From positions 1 through 64,000 of the IMG/VR virus record IMGVR_UViG_3300025138_000032: 64,000 nt of DNA. One strand, given 5' to 3'. The stretch is from a virus. Numbering within the stretch: position 1 is the stretch's first letter; the number at the start of each line of letters is the position of its first letter. Below, piece after piece: positions 16,121-25,453 of this stretch. Under the pieces are notes generated by a model, which worked only from the letters and a program-made list of their open reading frames with translations, was not told the origin of the DNA and searched no databases. A program made the translations under genes and the position numbers.

Positions 16121-16936
16121 ATGGCAGCTCCAAACAGCAAAGCAACATTTAAAGAATACATCAAGAGGAAACTTGGTGCTCCAGTCTTGGAAATCAATAT
16201 TGATGATGACCAATTTGACGATAGAATAGACGAGGCACTGCAATATTTCCATAACTACCATTACGATGGTACGATGAAAACTTATCTCAAACATCAAATG
16301 ACTTCAGTTAAGAAAGTTGCAATGAAGACCAATGAGACTGAAACAGAATCAGCAGCTGGTACCCACGCATACGCAGACGAAGAATTTGCAATGCAACAAA
16401 ACTACATAGTCTTACCAGAATCAGTTACGGCTGTAATGAACATATTTCCATTCAACGATAAGTCAGCACTTAATATGTGGGACATAAGATATCAGTTAAG
16501 ACTAAATGACTTATACAGTATGAATGCTACTAATTTACTACATTACGAAAGTGTTCAACAACAGATTCAAACAATGAATCACATTCTTATCGGAAGAACA
16601 CCAATCAATTACAATCAACATCAAAATAGATTATATCTTCATATGGATTCAAATATGATAAATGATAATGAGTGGTTGATTATCGAATGTTACAGAAAAA
16701 TAGACCCAAATAACTTTACAGATGTATACAATGATATGTGGTTAAAGAAATATGCAACTGCATTATGTAAATATCAGTGGGGTGAAAACTTATCTAAGTT
16801 CTCTGGTATCGCACTGCCAGGTGGTGTAACACTAGACGGACAACAGATGAAACAAGAAGCTCAAGAAGAGATAACAAGACTCGAAGAAGAGTCAAGACTA
16901 AATCATGACATGTTACCTATGGATATGATTGGATAA
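16121..16936 (+). CDS. gp13: Neck protein gp13
   Basis: A 271-residue head-completion/neck protein. The start 'TFKEYIKRKLGAP....NIDDDQFDDRIDEALQYFHNYHYDGT' is the characteristic gp13 opening of marine T4-like phages. T4 gp13 is 309 residues, so this is slightly shorter. In T4, gp13 with gp14 forms the neck that seals the filled head and joins the tail. The gene begins the canonical 13-14-15-16-17-18-19-20 order, which supports the call. Confidence 0.85.
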   Translation: MAAPNSKATFKEYIKRKLGAPVLEINIDDDQFDDRIDEALQYFHNYHYDGTMKTYLKHQMTSVKKVAMKTNETETESAAGTHAYADEEFAMQQNYIVLPESVTAVMNIFPFNDKSALNMWDIRYQLRLNDLYSMNATNLLHYESVQQQIQTMNHILIGRTPINYNQHQNRLYLHMDSNMINDNEWLIIECYRKIDPNNFTDVYNDMWLKKYATALCKYQWGENLSKFSGIALPGGVTLDGQQMKQEAQEEITRLEEESRLNHDMLPMDMIG

Positions 16937-16943
16937 TTAAATT

Positions 16944-17795
16944 ATGCCAACTAATGTATTTTTTAACCATGCAGTAAACTCTGAACAACATCTTTACGAA
17001 GATTTAGTTGTAGAGTCACTTAGATTCTATGGTCACGACTGCATGTATCTACCTCGACAAGTTATCGAAGAGGATAGTATACTCAATGAAGATGTTCAAT
17101 CTAGATTTGGTGATGCATACGGTGTTGAGATGTACATCGAAAATACAGATGGATTCGAAGGCGAAGGAGACTTAATGTCTAAGTTTGGTCTACAGATAAG
17201 AGACCAGGCAACATTCGTAATATCATTAAGAACATGGGAAAGATTCATATCATTAGATTCAAACCTTGCAACATCATTTAGACCCAACGAAGGAGATTTA
17301 ATTTACTTCCCTCTTAGTGGTTCAATGTTTGAGATAAAATTTGTAGAACATGAAGACCCATTCTATCAAGTAGGTAAACTATTTGTATTTAAGATGAGAT
17401 GTGAACTATTCGAATATAGTCAAGAAGACTTTGACACTGGTGTTGGTGATATAGACCTCATAGAAGACGAACAGGCATACTCATTAAATATGACAATGAA
17501 CAATGGAAATTCTCAAGACTATATTGCTAATGAGACACTTTCTCTTAGTGGTACAGTTGTTGCAGAAGTCGTATCTTGGAATCAACCAACAAGTAAACTA
17601 CTTGCAAAAGATATCACAACAACACTACAAGTTGGCGATGTATTAAATGGTGCCAATGGTGCAACATTTACAATTGCATCTATTGACGATAGAATGACAT
17701 TTAACAATGATGCAGCTGCTCAAAACTTAGACTTTGAGAATAAAGATTCATCATACTTAGACTTGAGTGAAACAAATCCATTCGGAGAACCATAA
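16944..17795 (+). CDS. gp14: Neck protein gp14
   Basis: A 283-residue protein starting MPTNVFFNH....LYEDLVVESLR.YG.D..YLPR, as in marine T4-like gp14. 'RDQATFVISLRTWERF', 'RPNEGDLIYFPLSGSMFEIKFVEHEDPFYQVGKL' are typical of the family. Works with gp13 in the neck. The last base of its stop overlaps the gp15 start (ATAATG). Confidence 0.85.
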   Translation: MPTNVFFNHAVNSEQHLYEDLVVESLRFYGHDCMYLPRQVIEEDSILNEDVQSRFGDAYGVEMYIENTDGFEGEGDLMSKFGLQIRDQATFVISLRTWERFISLDSNLATSFRPNEGDLIYFPLSGSMFEIKFVEHEDPFYQVGKLFVFKMRCELFEYSQEDFDTGVGDIDLIEDEQAYSLNMTMNNGNSQDYIANETLSLSGTVVAEVVSWNQPTSKLLAKDITTTLQVGDVLNGANGATFTIASIDDRMTFNNDAAAQNLDFENKDSSYLDLSETNPFGEP

Positions 17796-18832
17796 TGTTC
17801 GGAACATATTTTTACAATGAAACTATAAAGAGATGCGTATCAGTCTTTGGTACAATGTTCAATAATATAGAGTTTAAGAAAGTTAAGGCAGACGGAACAA
17901 TTCTATCTTCTCCTATGGTACCAATATCATATGGACCAAAACAGAAGTTCTTAGATAGAATATCAGAAGAAGCAAATCTGTCTGATAAGAATAGGAGTGC
18001 AATATCGTTGCCAAGGATGGCATTTGAACTTACAGGTTTTGAATACGATGTGCAAAGACAACAGAATAAACTCATAAGAGCTGTCAAACCCATCACCGAA
18101 TCAAATGGCAAGAAAGGGTTTCAATACGCACCTGCACCATACAACTTGAATTTTACATTGTCTATTCTAACTAAGAACATGAACGATGCACTACAAATAG
18201 TAGAACAAATACTACCATATTTTCAACCAGAGTATACAGTCACAATGAAAATGGTTGATACAATGGCAGACCATAGAGATGTGCCTATAGTTTTAAACTC
18301 TGTATCATTTCAAGACGATTATGAAGGTTCTTTTGAAGATAGAAGAGTCATAGAGTATACTTTAGACTTCACAATGAAGACATACTTCTTTGGTCCTATC
18401 TATACTGGTAACATCATTAAGAATGTTGTTGAAAGAACTTACATTGGCGACAACTCTAATACATTCTCATCATCAACAATAGGTGCCTCAGGATTAGTCA
18501 AAGAGGTTAAACACTATGAACCTGCATTTGCAGAGTCATCTAATGCAGTAAATAACAGTACGACAGTCACCTTTCCTACTGCAATAAATACTAGTATATC
18601 GGTAGGAGATGAAGTATTCGGAACTAATCTTACAACAAATCCAACGATATCGAGTATTGCAGGAAACAAAGAATCTATAGTACTAAGTGCAGCTGTCAAC
18701 ATGAATAAGGCTGTCAACAAGTTAAAGTTTGTGGGTTCAGTTGATGCAGACGACACATTTGTTGTCGCAGAGAATGTCAAATTCTATGACGATGGTGTTA
18801 AAGATGATTACAGTGAAGAAGACAATAGTTAA
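17795..18832 (+). CDS. gp15: Proximal tail sheath stabiliser gp15
   Basis: A 345-residue protein opening MFGTYFYNETIKRCVSVFGTMFNNI and followed by VPISYGPKQKFLDRI, both hallmarks of gp15. T4 gp15 is 272 residues; the extra length is mostly a C-terminal beta-rich extension from about residue 225 with an 'SSTTVTFPTAINTSISVGDEVFG' repeat-like domain similar to one near the end of gp14. It caps the tail and binds the neck. Confidence 0.85.
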   Translation: MFGTYFYNETIKRCVSVFGTMFNNIEFKKVKADGTILSSPMVPISYGPKQKFLDRISEEANLSDKNRSAISLPRMAFELTGFEYDVQRQQNKLIRAVKPITESNGKKGFQYAPAPYNLNFTLSILTKNMNDALQIVEQILPYFQPEYTVTMKMVDTMADHRDVPIVLNSVSFQDDYEGSFEDRRVIEYTLDFTMKTYFFGPIYTGNIIKNVVERTYIGDNSNTFSSSTIGASGLVKEVKHYEPAFAESSNAVNNSTTVTFPTAINTSISVGDEVFGTNLTTNPTISSIAGNKESIVLSAAVNMNKAVNKLKFVGSVDADDTFVVAENVKFYDDGVKDDYSEEDNS

Positions 18833-18834
18833 GT

Positions 18835-19230
18835 ATGAATGAAATAGATGAAACATTAGATGGCCTTCTAAATATAGAATCGGAAATCAAGCAAGAAACA
18901 AAAGTAGTTAAACTTCCGTCTCGACATGAGAACATGGAAACAGACTACAAGTACGCTAGAGAAAATCTTTATGGACTCGTAGAAAGAGGACAAGATGCAA
19001 TCGAAGGCATACTACAATTATCAAAAGAAACAGAACACCCTCGTGCATATGAAGTTGCAGGTCAGTTAATCAAAACAGTGGGTGAAACAGCAGAGAAACT
19101 TATAGATTTACAGAGTAAATTGAAGAAGTTAGAAGGCGAAGAACAACAGAAAATAGGACAACAACACAATCATTTGTATGTTGGGTCAACTTCTGAATTA
19201 CAAAAGTTTCTTAAAAAGAACAAAGACTAA
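18835..19230 (+). CDS. gp16: Small terminase subunit gp16
   Basis: A 131-residue mostly helical protein directly before gp17, as in T4 (T4 gp16 164 residues). The central 'DYKYARENLYGLVERGQDAIEGILQLSKETEHPRAYEVAGQLIKT' fits the oligomerising coiled coil of gp16, followed by a C-terminal tail (STSELQKFL) that would contact gp17. It recognises concatemeric DNA and stimulates the large subunit. Confidence 0.85.
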   Translation: MNEIDETLDGLLNIESEIKQETKVVKLPSRHENMETDYKYARENLYGLVERGQDAIEGILQLSKETEHPRAYEVAGQLIKTVGETAEKLIDLQSKLKKLEGEEQQKIGQQHNHLYVGSTSELQKFLKKNKD

Positions 19231-19233
19231 AAT

Positions 19234-20856
19234 ATGGTTCAAGCGAAGAACGAAGGTTACTTAGGTAACAATTTAATCAAAAGGGCAGGTACAGAAACTA
19301 AGTACACCCAAGAACAGATAGCAGAATATCAGAAATGTTCTTCGGATCCTTGTCACTTTATTGAAAACTATACTCAAATTATATCACTAGACGAAGGTTT
19401 AGTGCCATTTAAACTTCGTGGTTATCAAGATAAACTTATAAATCACTTCAATAGTAATAGATTTAATGTAGTTCTTGCAGCCAGACAGAGTGGTAAATCA
19501 ATAACATCGTGTGCATACTTACTATGGTACATATTGTTCACTCCAGAAGTCACCGTTGCTGTTCTGGCGAACAAAGGTGCGATTGCCAGAGAGATGGTGT
19601 CTCGTATTGTAACCATGCTGGAGACCGTTCCCTTCTTCTTACAGCCGGGTGTTAAAATACTAAACAAAGGTAATATAGAGTTTGGAAATGATAGTAAACT
19701 AGTCGCAGCCGCAACATCTTCAAGTTCTATTCGTGGTATGTCTATTAACATGCTATATCTAGATGAGTTCGCATTCGTAGAAGATGCAGAGACATTCTAT
19801 ACTGCAACATATCCAGTGGTAACATCGGGTAAAGACTCTAAGGTTATCATCACCTCGACTGCGAACGGTGTTGGTAATATGTTTCATAAAATATATGAAA
19901 GTGCAATACATGACCAATCAGAGTATAAGTCATTTACTATTGGTTGGCAAGATGTACCAGGTCGTGACGAGGCATGGAAGAAACAGACTATTGCAAACAC
20001 TTCAGAAGCGCAGTTCGAACAAGAGTATGGTAACTCATTTTTAGGAACAGGTAATACTCTTATCAATGCAGACACCCTATTGGGTATGAGAGCTGTAGAC
20101 GGTGAATGGCAAAAAGATGGTCTAACAGTATACGATAGACCAGTAGAGGGTCATAACTATGTAGTTACAGTCGATGTATCACAAGGAAGAGGGTTTGACT
20201 ACTCTACTTTTAGTATCTTCGATGTTTCTCAGAGACCATTTAAACAAGTTTGTACTTATAGAGATAACATGGTTAGCCCCATGCTGTTTCCGGATTTAAT
20301 AAATAAGTACTGTAGTAGATACAATGAGGCTCTAGTTATTATAGAAAATAATGCAGAAGGTTCAATGGTCGCTACACAATTGCATTATGATGTAGAATAT
20401 CCAAATGTTTTCGTTCAAGGAATGACACATGCAAAAGATATCGGCATTACAATGTCTAGAAAAATTAAGAGAGTTGGATGTTCCACTCTCAAAGAACTAT
20501 TAGAAGAGAACAGACTAGTTGTAGTAGATAGACCGACAATAACAGAGTTAATGACTTTTGTTAATAAAGGGTCGTCTTTTGAGGCAGATAGAGGTTATCA
20601 TGATGATATGGTAATGAATTGTGTATTATTTGCATGGTTTGTTACTACAGAATTCTTTACGCATTTAACAGATACCGCTGTAAAGGACTTATTATACTCA
20701 GAACAACAGAAGATGATTGAGGATGATATGTTACCAGCAGGGGTATTCGGTGATAACTATGGTGCTGAAATGATTGTTGACTCGTCAGGACAGGCATGGT
20801 CTGTTGCAGAACAAGAAAAACCTCAAGAAGAGTTCTTAGATAATATAAATATATAA
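19234..20856 (+). CDS. gp17: Terminase large subunit gp17
   Basis: A 540-residue packaging ATPase/nuclease. The N-terminal ATPase has Walker A LAARQSGKS (about residue 85-93) and Walker B MLYLDEFAFVED (about 172). The C-terminal RNase-H-like nuclease has its first acidic residue in TVDVSQGRGFDYS (about 311) and later acidic sites near 'EADRGYHDDMVMN'. Slightly shorter than T4 gp17 (610). The gene follows gp16 by three bases. Confidence 0.95.
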   Translation: MVQAKNEGYLGNNLIKRAGTETKYTQEQIAEYQKCSSDPCHFIENYTQIISLDEGLVPFKLRGYQDKLINHFNSNRFNVVLAARQSGKSITSCAYLLWYILFTPEVTVAVLANKGAIAREMVSRIVTMLETVPFFLQPGVKILNKGNIEFGNDSKLVAAATSSSSIRGMSINMLYLDEFAFVEDAETFYTATYPVVTSGKDSKVIITSTANGVGNMFHKIYESAIHDQSEYKSFTIGWQDVPGRDEAWKKQTIANTSEAQFEQEYGNSFLGTGNTLINADTLLGMRAVDGEWQKDGLTVYDRPVEGHNYVVTVDVSQGRGFDYSTFSIFDVSQRPFKQVCTYRDNMVSPMLFPDLINKYCSRYNEALVIIENNAEGSMVATQLHYDVEYPNVFVQGMTHAKDIGITMSRKIKRVGCSTLKELLEENRLVVVDRPTITELMTFVNKGSSFEADRGYHDDMVMNCVLFAWFVTTEFFTHLTDTAVKDLLYSEQQKMIEDDMLPAGVFGDNYGAEMIVDSSGQAWSVAEQEKPQEEFLDNINI

Positions 20857-20859
20857 ATA
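20844..20859 (+). promoter_or_regulatory. Tandem late promoter boxes for gp18
   Basis: Two overlapping-phase TATAAATA boxes abut at 20844-20851 and 20852-20859, across the gp17 stop. The second predicts +1 near 20865, exactly where a hairpin begins. Doubling may raise output of the abundant sheath protein. Confidence 0.7.
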
Positions 20860-20864
20860 AAAGT

Positions 20865-20895
20865 GTAAACAACTTTTACAATGTAACAATACATT
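20865..20895 (+). other. Two back-to-back hairpins at the gp18 mRNA 5' end
   Basis: GTAAA (20865-20869) pairs with TTTAC (20875-20879), and AATGTA (20880-20885) pairs with TACATT (20890-20895) around an ACAA loop. The first stem begins at the expected transcription start. Such 5' stems commonly protect mRNA from decay; that role is inferred. Confidence 0.5.
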
Positions 20896-20909
20896 AACAG
20901 GAGAAAAGT

Positions 20910-22913
20910 ATGGCATTTCAAGTTTCACCAGGCGTTCAAGTCAAAGAGATTGACTTATCGAATGTTGTTCCGGCAGTATCCTCAACAAGAGGTGCTTTTG
21001 CTGGCGTATTCCAATGGGGACCTGTTGATGAAGTAAAAACAGTTTCAGATGGACAACAACTAGTTGAAGAATTCTACAAACCAGCAGACACAAACGCATC
21101 TGTTGAAGACTTCTACACTGCCGAGTCTTTCCTGAGATATGGTTCTTCATTATCAGTAGTTAGAATATCTAACACTGGTTTATTCAACGCAAACCAAGCA
21201 GGAAACTCAGCAACATTATTAAAACATTCAGATGACTATGTGAACACCTATAAATCAGGCGCTCTACATGGTACAGTAGGAAAATGGGTGGCAAGATACG
21301 CAGGCGCTTTAGGTAACTCACTTAAAGTTTCAATGTGTGCTTCGTCCAACGCATATTTCAATGACGCTGTAACTGCTGTCAACCTTTCGAATGGATACGC
21401 AGTTGGTTCTACTTCAGTAGTAACCGATGCAGGCGCATCATTCTTAGTTGGCGACATCATCAAATTCGCAAATCATTCAACACATTACTCAGTTGACGGT
21501 ATCTCATCACAAACATTAACAATCAAGGCATTAGGTCAACCCGCTGGGACTGGTCTTACAGCTGCTGTAGTTGATAATGAAACCATCGATAGATTTTGGG
21601 AACATTATGCATTGTTTGACAAGGCACCAGGAACATCAGCAGGGGCCAAATTAGTTGGTTCTGTAAATGATGAAGTTCATATTGTCGTAACAGACGAAGA
21701 TGGTCTATTCACAGGCACTAAAGGTGCTGTGTTAGAATCACACGCATTCCTATCATTAGGGTCAGATGCAAAAGACTCAACAGGTAATTCAAGTTATTAT
21801 AAAGATGTGTTAGAGAGAGAATCTACACATATATGGTGGTCTGGTCATTCAACAGGGGTTTACGCTTCTGCTAATGAGACTAGAACATTACAACAGGCAG
21901 TTGGCGCTGCTTTCACTAGACCTTCTCTTCCTGAGAATTCATCACTAACAGGTGGTGCAGATGGAAGAAAAAATTCATCAGTCGCACAAAAAACCGCTGC
22001 TTGGGATACACATTTTGCAGATGCAGAAACAATAGATATCTCATTCTTAATAGTTGGTTCATCATTGAGTGACGCTGGAGCTGGTTCTGAGTCAGAAGTA
22101 GATACAATTGCAAATCATAATTCACTAGTAAACAGTGCAATACAACTTGCAGAGTTAAGAAAAGATTGTTTAGTAATTGCATCACCTAGAAAAACTTCAG
22201 TAGTTGGTGTCGCAAGTGAATCAACTCAATCAACAAATGTTAAGGCAGATTACACAAATTGTACATCTAGTTCTTACGCAGTATTCGACAGTGGTTGGAC
22301 TTATCAATATGAGAAGTACAATGACAAATATTGTTGGATTCCTGCATGTGGACACACCGCAGGCATCATGGCAAGAAGTGACTTACTTCAAGACCCATGG
22401 TTCTCACCTGCTGGGTTCTCAAGAGGACAATACTTAGGTATCACTAAACTTGCTTTCAATCCGAAACAAGCATCTAGAGATGACCTATATCGTGCAAGAA
22501 TTAATCCAATAGTCACATTCCCTGGACAAGGTACTGTACTATTTGGTGATAAGACTGCATTAACAAGTCCTAGTGCATTCGATAGAATCAATGTAAGAAG
22601 ACTATTCATCGTATTAGAAAAGGCAATCGCTACTGCCGCTAAAGCTCAACTGTTTGAATTCAACGATTCATTCACAAGGGCTCAATTCCGTGCAAGTGTA
22701 GAACCTTTCTTAAGAGATGTGAAGAACAGAAGAGGTTTAGTAGACTTCTCAGTAGTTTGTGACGAAACAAACAATACAGATGCAGTTCAAGATAGAAACG
22801 AATTCGTTTGTTCAATATTCTTGAAACCTGCTAAATCAATCAACTACATAACTTTAAACTTTGTTGCCGCTAGAAGTGGTGTTCAGTTTGAAGAAATTTA
22901 CGGCGCAGTATAA
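20910..22913 (+). CDS. gp18: Tail sheath protein gp18
   Basis: A 667-residue contractile sheath protein (T4 gp18 659). The N-terminus MAFQVSPGVQVKEIDLSNVVPAVSSTRGAF...WGPVDE is diagnostic for phage sheath proteins, as is the C-terminal 'DRINVRRLFIVLEKAI......FEFND..TR..FR..VEPFLRDVK'. A strong SD (AGGAG) sits 8 bases before the ATG, behind two 5' hairpins. It polymerises around the gp19 tube. Confidence 0.95.
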   Translation: MAFQVSPGVQVKEIDLSNVVPAVSSTRGAFAGVFQWGPVDEVKTVSDGQQLVEEFYKPADTNASVEDFYTAESFLRYGSSLSVVRISNTGLFNANQAGNSATLLKHSDDYVNTYKSGALHGTVGKWVARYAGALGNSLKVSMCASSNAYFNDAVTAVNLSNGYAVGSTSVVTDAGASFLVGDIIKFANHSTHYSVDGISSQTLTIKALGQPAGTGLTAAVVDNETIDRFWEHYALFDKAPGTSAGAKLVGSVNDEVHIVVTDEDGLFTGTKGAVLESHAFLSLGSDAKDSTGNSSYYKDVLERESTHIWWSGHSTGVYASANETRTLQQAVGAAFTRPSLPENSSLTGGADGRKNSSVAQKTAAWDTHFADAETIDISFLIVGSSLSDAGAGSESEVDTIANHNSLVNSAIQLAELRKDCLVIASPRKTSVVGVASESTQSTNVKADYTNCTSSSYAVFDSGWTYQYEKYNDKYCWIPACGHTAGIMARSDLLQDPWFSPAGFSRGQYLGITKLAFNPKQASRDDLYRARINPIVTFPGQGTVLFGDKTALTSPSAFDRINVRRLFIVLEKAIATAAKAQLFEFNDSFTRAQFRASVEPFLRDVKNRRGLVDFSVVCDETNNTDAVQDRNEFVCSIFLKPAKSINYITLNFVAARSGVQFEEIYGAV

Positions 22914-22924
22914 GGAGTAATTAG

Positions 22925-23422
22925 ATGGCAAGTATAGACCAATTCAAAGCACAACTTTTAGGTGGTGGGCCAAGAGCTAACCGATTTAGAGTTTTTATAC
23001 CTAGAACAGGTAACAAGATTGAATTTTTATGTCAATCAGCACAAATTCCCGCTGCTACATTAGGTGTTGTAGAACAACAGTTTAGAGGACATACACTGAA
23101 ACTCGCAGGAGACAGGACATTCGAACCTTGGACAGTTACAATAATTAATGATGTGGAATTCTCTTCCAGAACAGCACTAGAGGGATGGCAAACAGACATC
23201 CAGTCACTAGACAGTGGTGAGGGACAAACAAATTTAGATTACCTAGTAGACAGAGCATTTGTCGAACAATTAAACAAAGACGATTCAGTCCTTGCAAGAT
23301 ACGAATTCTTTAATATGTTTCCCACCTCTATTGGTGCGATTGACTTATCTTACGAGACAGTTGATACATTGGAGACATTTGATGTTGAATTCCAGTACTC
23401 GCATTGGGAAAGAGTTCTTTAA
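22925..23422 (+). CDS. gp19: Tail tube protein gp19
   Basis: A 165-residue protein (T4 gp19 163). The start FKAQLLGGGPRANRFRVFIP and the C-terminal 'LSYETVDTLETFDVEFQYSHWE' match gp19. It forms the inner tail tube. A TAAGGAGT ribosome-binding site lies close upstream, 11 bases after gp18. Confidence 0.95.
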   Translation: MASIDQFKAQLLGGGPRANRFRVFIPRTGNKIEFLCQSAQIPAATLGVVEQQFRGHTLKLAGDRTFEPWTVTIINDVEFSSRTALEGWQTDIQSLDSGEGQTNLDYLVDRAFVEQLNKDDSVLARYEFFNMFPTSIGAIDLSYETVDTLETFDVEFQYSHWERVL

Positions 23423-23454
23423 AAATAAAGTGAATTTAACGCCTAAAAGGGTGT

Positions 23455-23462
23455 TATAAATA
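23455..23462 (+). promoter_or_regulatory. Late promoter -10 (TATAAATA), leaderless layout before gp20
   Basis: TATAAATA, five bases (TAGTT), ATG at 23468. An AAAAGGG lies upstream of the box and would not be transcribed from it. No SD lies between the box and the start. Confidence 0.75.
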
Positions 23463-23467
23463 TAGTT

Positions 23468-25000
23468 ATGGATATTTTAGGATTTGAAATCACTCGTAAG
23501 AAAGACGAGTTAAGAACAACAGATGTGGCAAAGAAAAACGCCACATCTTTTGTCGCTCCGCAGGAAGATGATGGTACGCCCATTATCCAACAATCACCAG
23601 GCGGATACATATCAGGTGGGGCATATGGTTCCTATGTTGATATGGAAGGTGGTATTAAGAATGAGGTTGCACTCATTAGAAGATACCGAGAAACATCTCT
23701 CGTACCTGAGTGTGATATTGCTATCGAAGATATAGTAAATGAATGTATAGTTTCAGATACCCAAGATAGAGTAGTCTCGCTAGACTTAAGAGATGTAGAT
23801 TTATCAGATGCAATTCAGAAGAAAATGCATGCTGAGTTTAGGGAAGTTCTTTCCCTAATGAAATTTCATCAAAATTCGCACGAGATATTCAGAAAATGGT
23901 ATGTCGATGGTCGTATCTACTTCCACAAAATAGTAGATTCTAAGAGACCTCAGGCAGGCATGGTTGATATTAGAAATATTGACCCATTAAAAGTTAAGAA
24001 AGTTCGTAATGTCGAGAAAGAGAAAGATAATAAAACAAAAATCGATGTTATTAAGAGAGTTGAAGAATTTTATGTTTTCAACGACAAAGGATTTGATAAA
24101 GGTAGTGCCTCAGAAGGTGCTACAGTAAGAATTGCACCAGAGGCAATAAGTTATACTACTTCTGGTATGCTAGATTACACAAAGAATGTTGTAATCGGAT
24201 ACTTACATAAAGCATTGAAGACTGCAAATCAGTTATCAATGATGGAAGATGCACTTGTTATCTATAGGATTTCAAGAGCACCAGAAAGAAGAATATTCTA
24301 TATTGATGTTGGTAACTTGCCAAAAGCAAAGGCAGAACAATATCTTGCAGATACTATGAACAAGTATAGAAACAAACTTGTTTATAATGCAGATACAGGC
24401 GAAGTTAAAGACGATAGACGCCATCAATCAATGTTAGAAGACTTCTGGTTACCTAGAAGAGAAGGTGGCAGAGGAACAGAGATTACGACTCTTCCAGGTG
24501 GACAAAACTTGGCTGAGATAGAAGATATAGAATACTTCAAGAAGAAGTTATATCGTTCTCTGAATGTTCCTACTTCAAGACTTGAGGCTGATAATGGTTT
24601 CAATATGGGTAGGGCATCTGAAATTAGTAGAGATGAACTTAAATTTAATAAGTTCACTAGTAGATTGCAAACTAAGTTTGCTAGACTATTTACTGATTTA
24701 CTCAGAACACAATTGATTTTAAAGAACATTGTATCGGGTCCAGAATTTGATGCAATAAAAGATTTCATACATTATGATTTTGCGACAGATAATCACTTTC
24801 AAGAATTAAAAGAAGGTGAGATTATAAGAGAAAGATTAGATATTCTTTCACAGGCTGAGTCATTTATTGGTAAATATTTTTCTGATGATTATATCAGAAA
24901 GCATGTACTTCGTTTTACAGAAGAAGATATTTCTAGAATACAGAAAGAAATAGATTCAGAAGGACATGATAGTGAAGAAGAAGAAGGAGATGACTACTAA
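23468..25000 (+). CDS. gp20: Portal protein gp20
   Basis: A 510-residue portal (T4 gp20 524). Recognised by 'GGAYGSYVDMEGGIKNEVALIRRYRE', 'CDIAIEDIVNECIV', 'RAPERRIFYIDVGNLPKAKAEQYL' and 'MGRASEISRDELKFNKF..RLQ.KF', all typical of T4-like gp20, plus an acidic C-terminus. Twelve copies form the vertex through which DNA is packaged. The ATG is 5 bases from a late -10 box and the stop overlaps the next start. Confidence 0.95.
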   Translation: MDILGFEITRKKDELRTTDVAKKNATSFVAPQEDDGTPIIQQSPGGYISGGAYGSYVDMEGGIKNEVALIRRYRETSLVPECDIAIEDIVNECIVSDTQDRVVSLDLRDVDLSDAIQKKMHAEFREVLSLMKFHQNSHEIFRKWYVDGRIYFHKIVDSKRPQAGMVDIRNIDPLKVKKVRNVEKEKDNKTKIDVIKRVEEFYVFNDKGFDKGSASEGATVRIAPEAISYTTSGMLDYTKNVVIGYLHKALKTANQLSMMEDALVIYRISRAPERRIFYIDVGNLPKAKAEQYLADTMNKYRNKLVYNADTGEVKDDRRHQSMLEDFWLPRREGGRGTEITTLPGGQNLAEIEDIEYFKKKLYRSLNVPTSRLEADNGFNMGRASEISRDELKFNKFTSRLQTKFARLFTDLLRTQLILKNIVSGPEFDAIKDFIHYDFATDNHFQELKEGEIIRERLDILSQAESFIGKYFSDDYIRKHVLRFTEEDISRIQKEIDSEGHDSEEEEGDDY

Positions 25001-25176
25001 TGTCAGAAATAGCTAAGAAAATAGTGGACCAAATAGAGTCCGGAAGATTACAAGATGCCCAGGATAGTATACATCAAGGTATCAAACAAAAGGCTGCTGA
25101 CCAGGTCGACATGAAAAGAGTCGAAATGTCAGTTGATTGGACAAATGGCGAAAACTTGGGAACAGATAACGACTAG
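25000..25176 (+). CDS. Small prohead core protein (gp67 position)
   Basis: A 58-residue protein whose ATG at 25000 overlaps the last base of gp20 (TAATG). It reads MSEIAKKIVDQIESGRLQDA...KRVEMSVDW and is predicted helical. In T4 the small prohead core gene 67 lies between 20 and 21; position, size and helical nature fit, though I see no clear sequence match. It overlaps the next gene by 32 bases. Confidence 0.65.
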   Translation: MSEIAKKIVDQIESGRLQDAQDSIHQGIKQKAADQVDMKRVEMSVDWTNGENLGTDND

Positions 25177-25453
25177 TCTTAATGAAGCGAAGTTTAAACT
25201 TCCCTCAGGACAGACTGAAGTTAAAAAGGCTACTGAAAAAGTAGGCGGTAAAACTCTGGACATAAGGTTTGGCGAAGATAAACGAGGCAAGATTCATGTT
25301 TATGTTAATACAGTCTCAATGGGAGACCCATACAAAAACATGAAAGAAGCTGAAAAAGAGATGAAGCATATAAAACAGGTAATGAAGCAAATGAATGAAG
25401 ACGACATCTCATTAAAGGAAATTTTAGGAGTTATAAATGAAACTAATATCTGA
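25145..25453 (+). CDS. Prohead core protein (gp68 position)
   Basis: A 102-residue basic protein from ATG 25145 (MAKTWEQITTSLNEAKFKLP); a TTG at 25133 is an alternative start. Its middle 'KVGGKTLDIRFGEDKRGKIHVYVN' is beta-rich and the end is helical and charged. It sits where T4 has gene 68, a prohead core component, and overlaps both neighbours. Assignment rests on position. Confidence 0.6.
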   Translation: MAKTWEQITTSLNEAKFKLPSGQTEVKKATEKVGGKTLDIRFGEDKRGKIHVYVNTVSMGDPYKNMKEAEKEMKHIKQVMKQMNEDDISLKEILGVINETNI

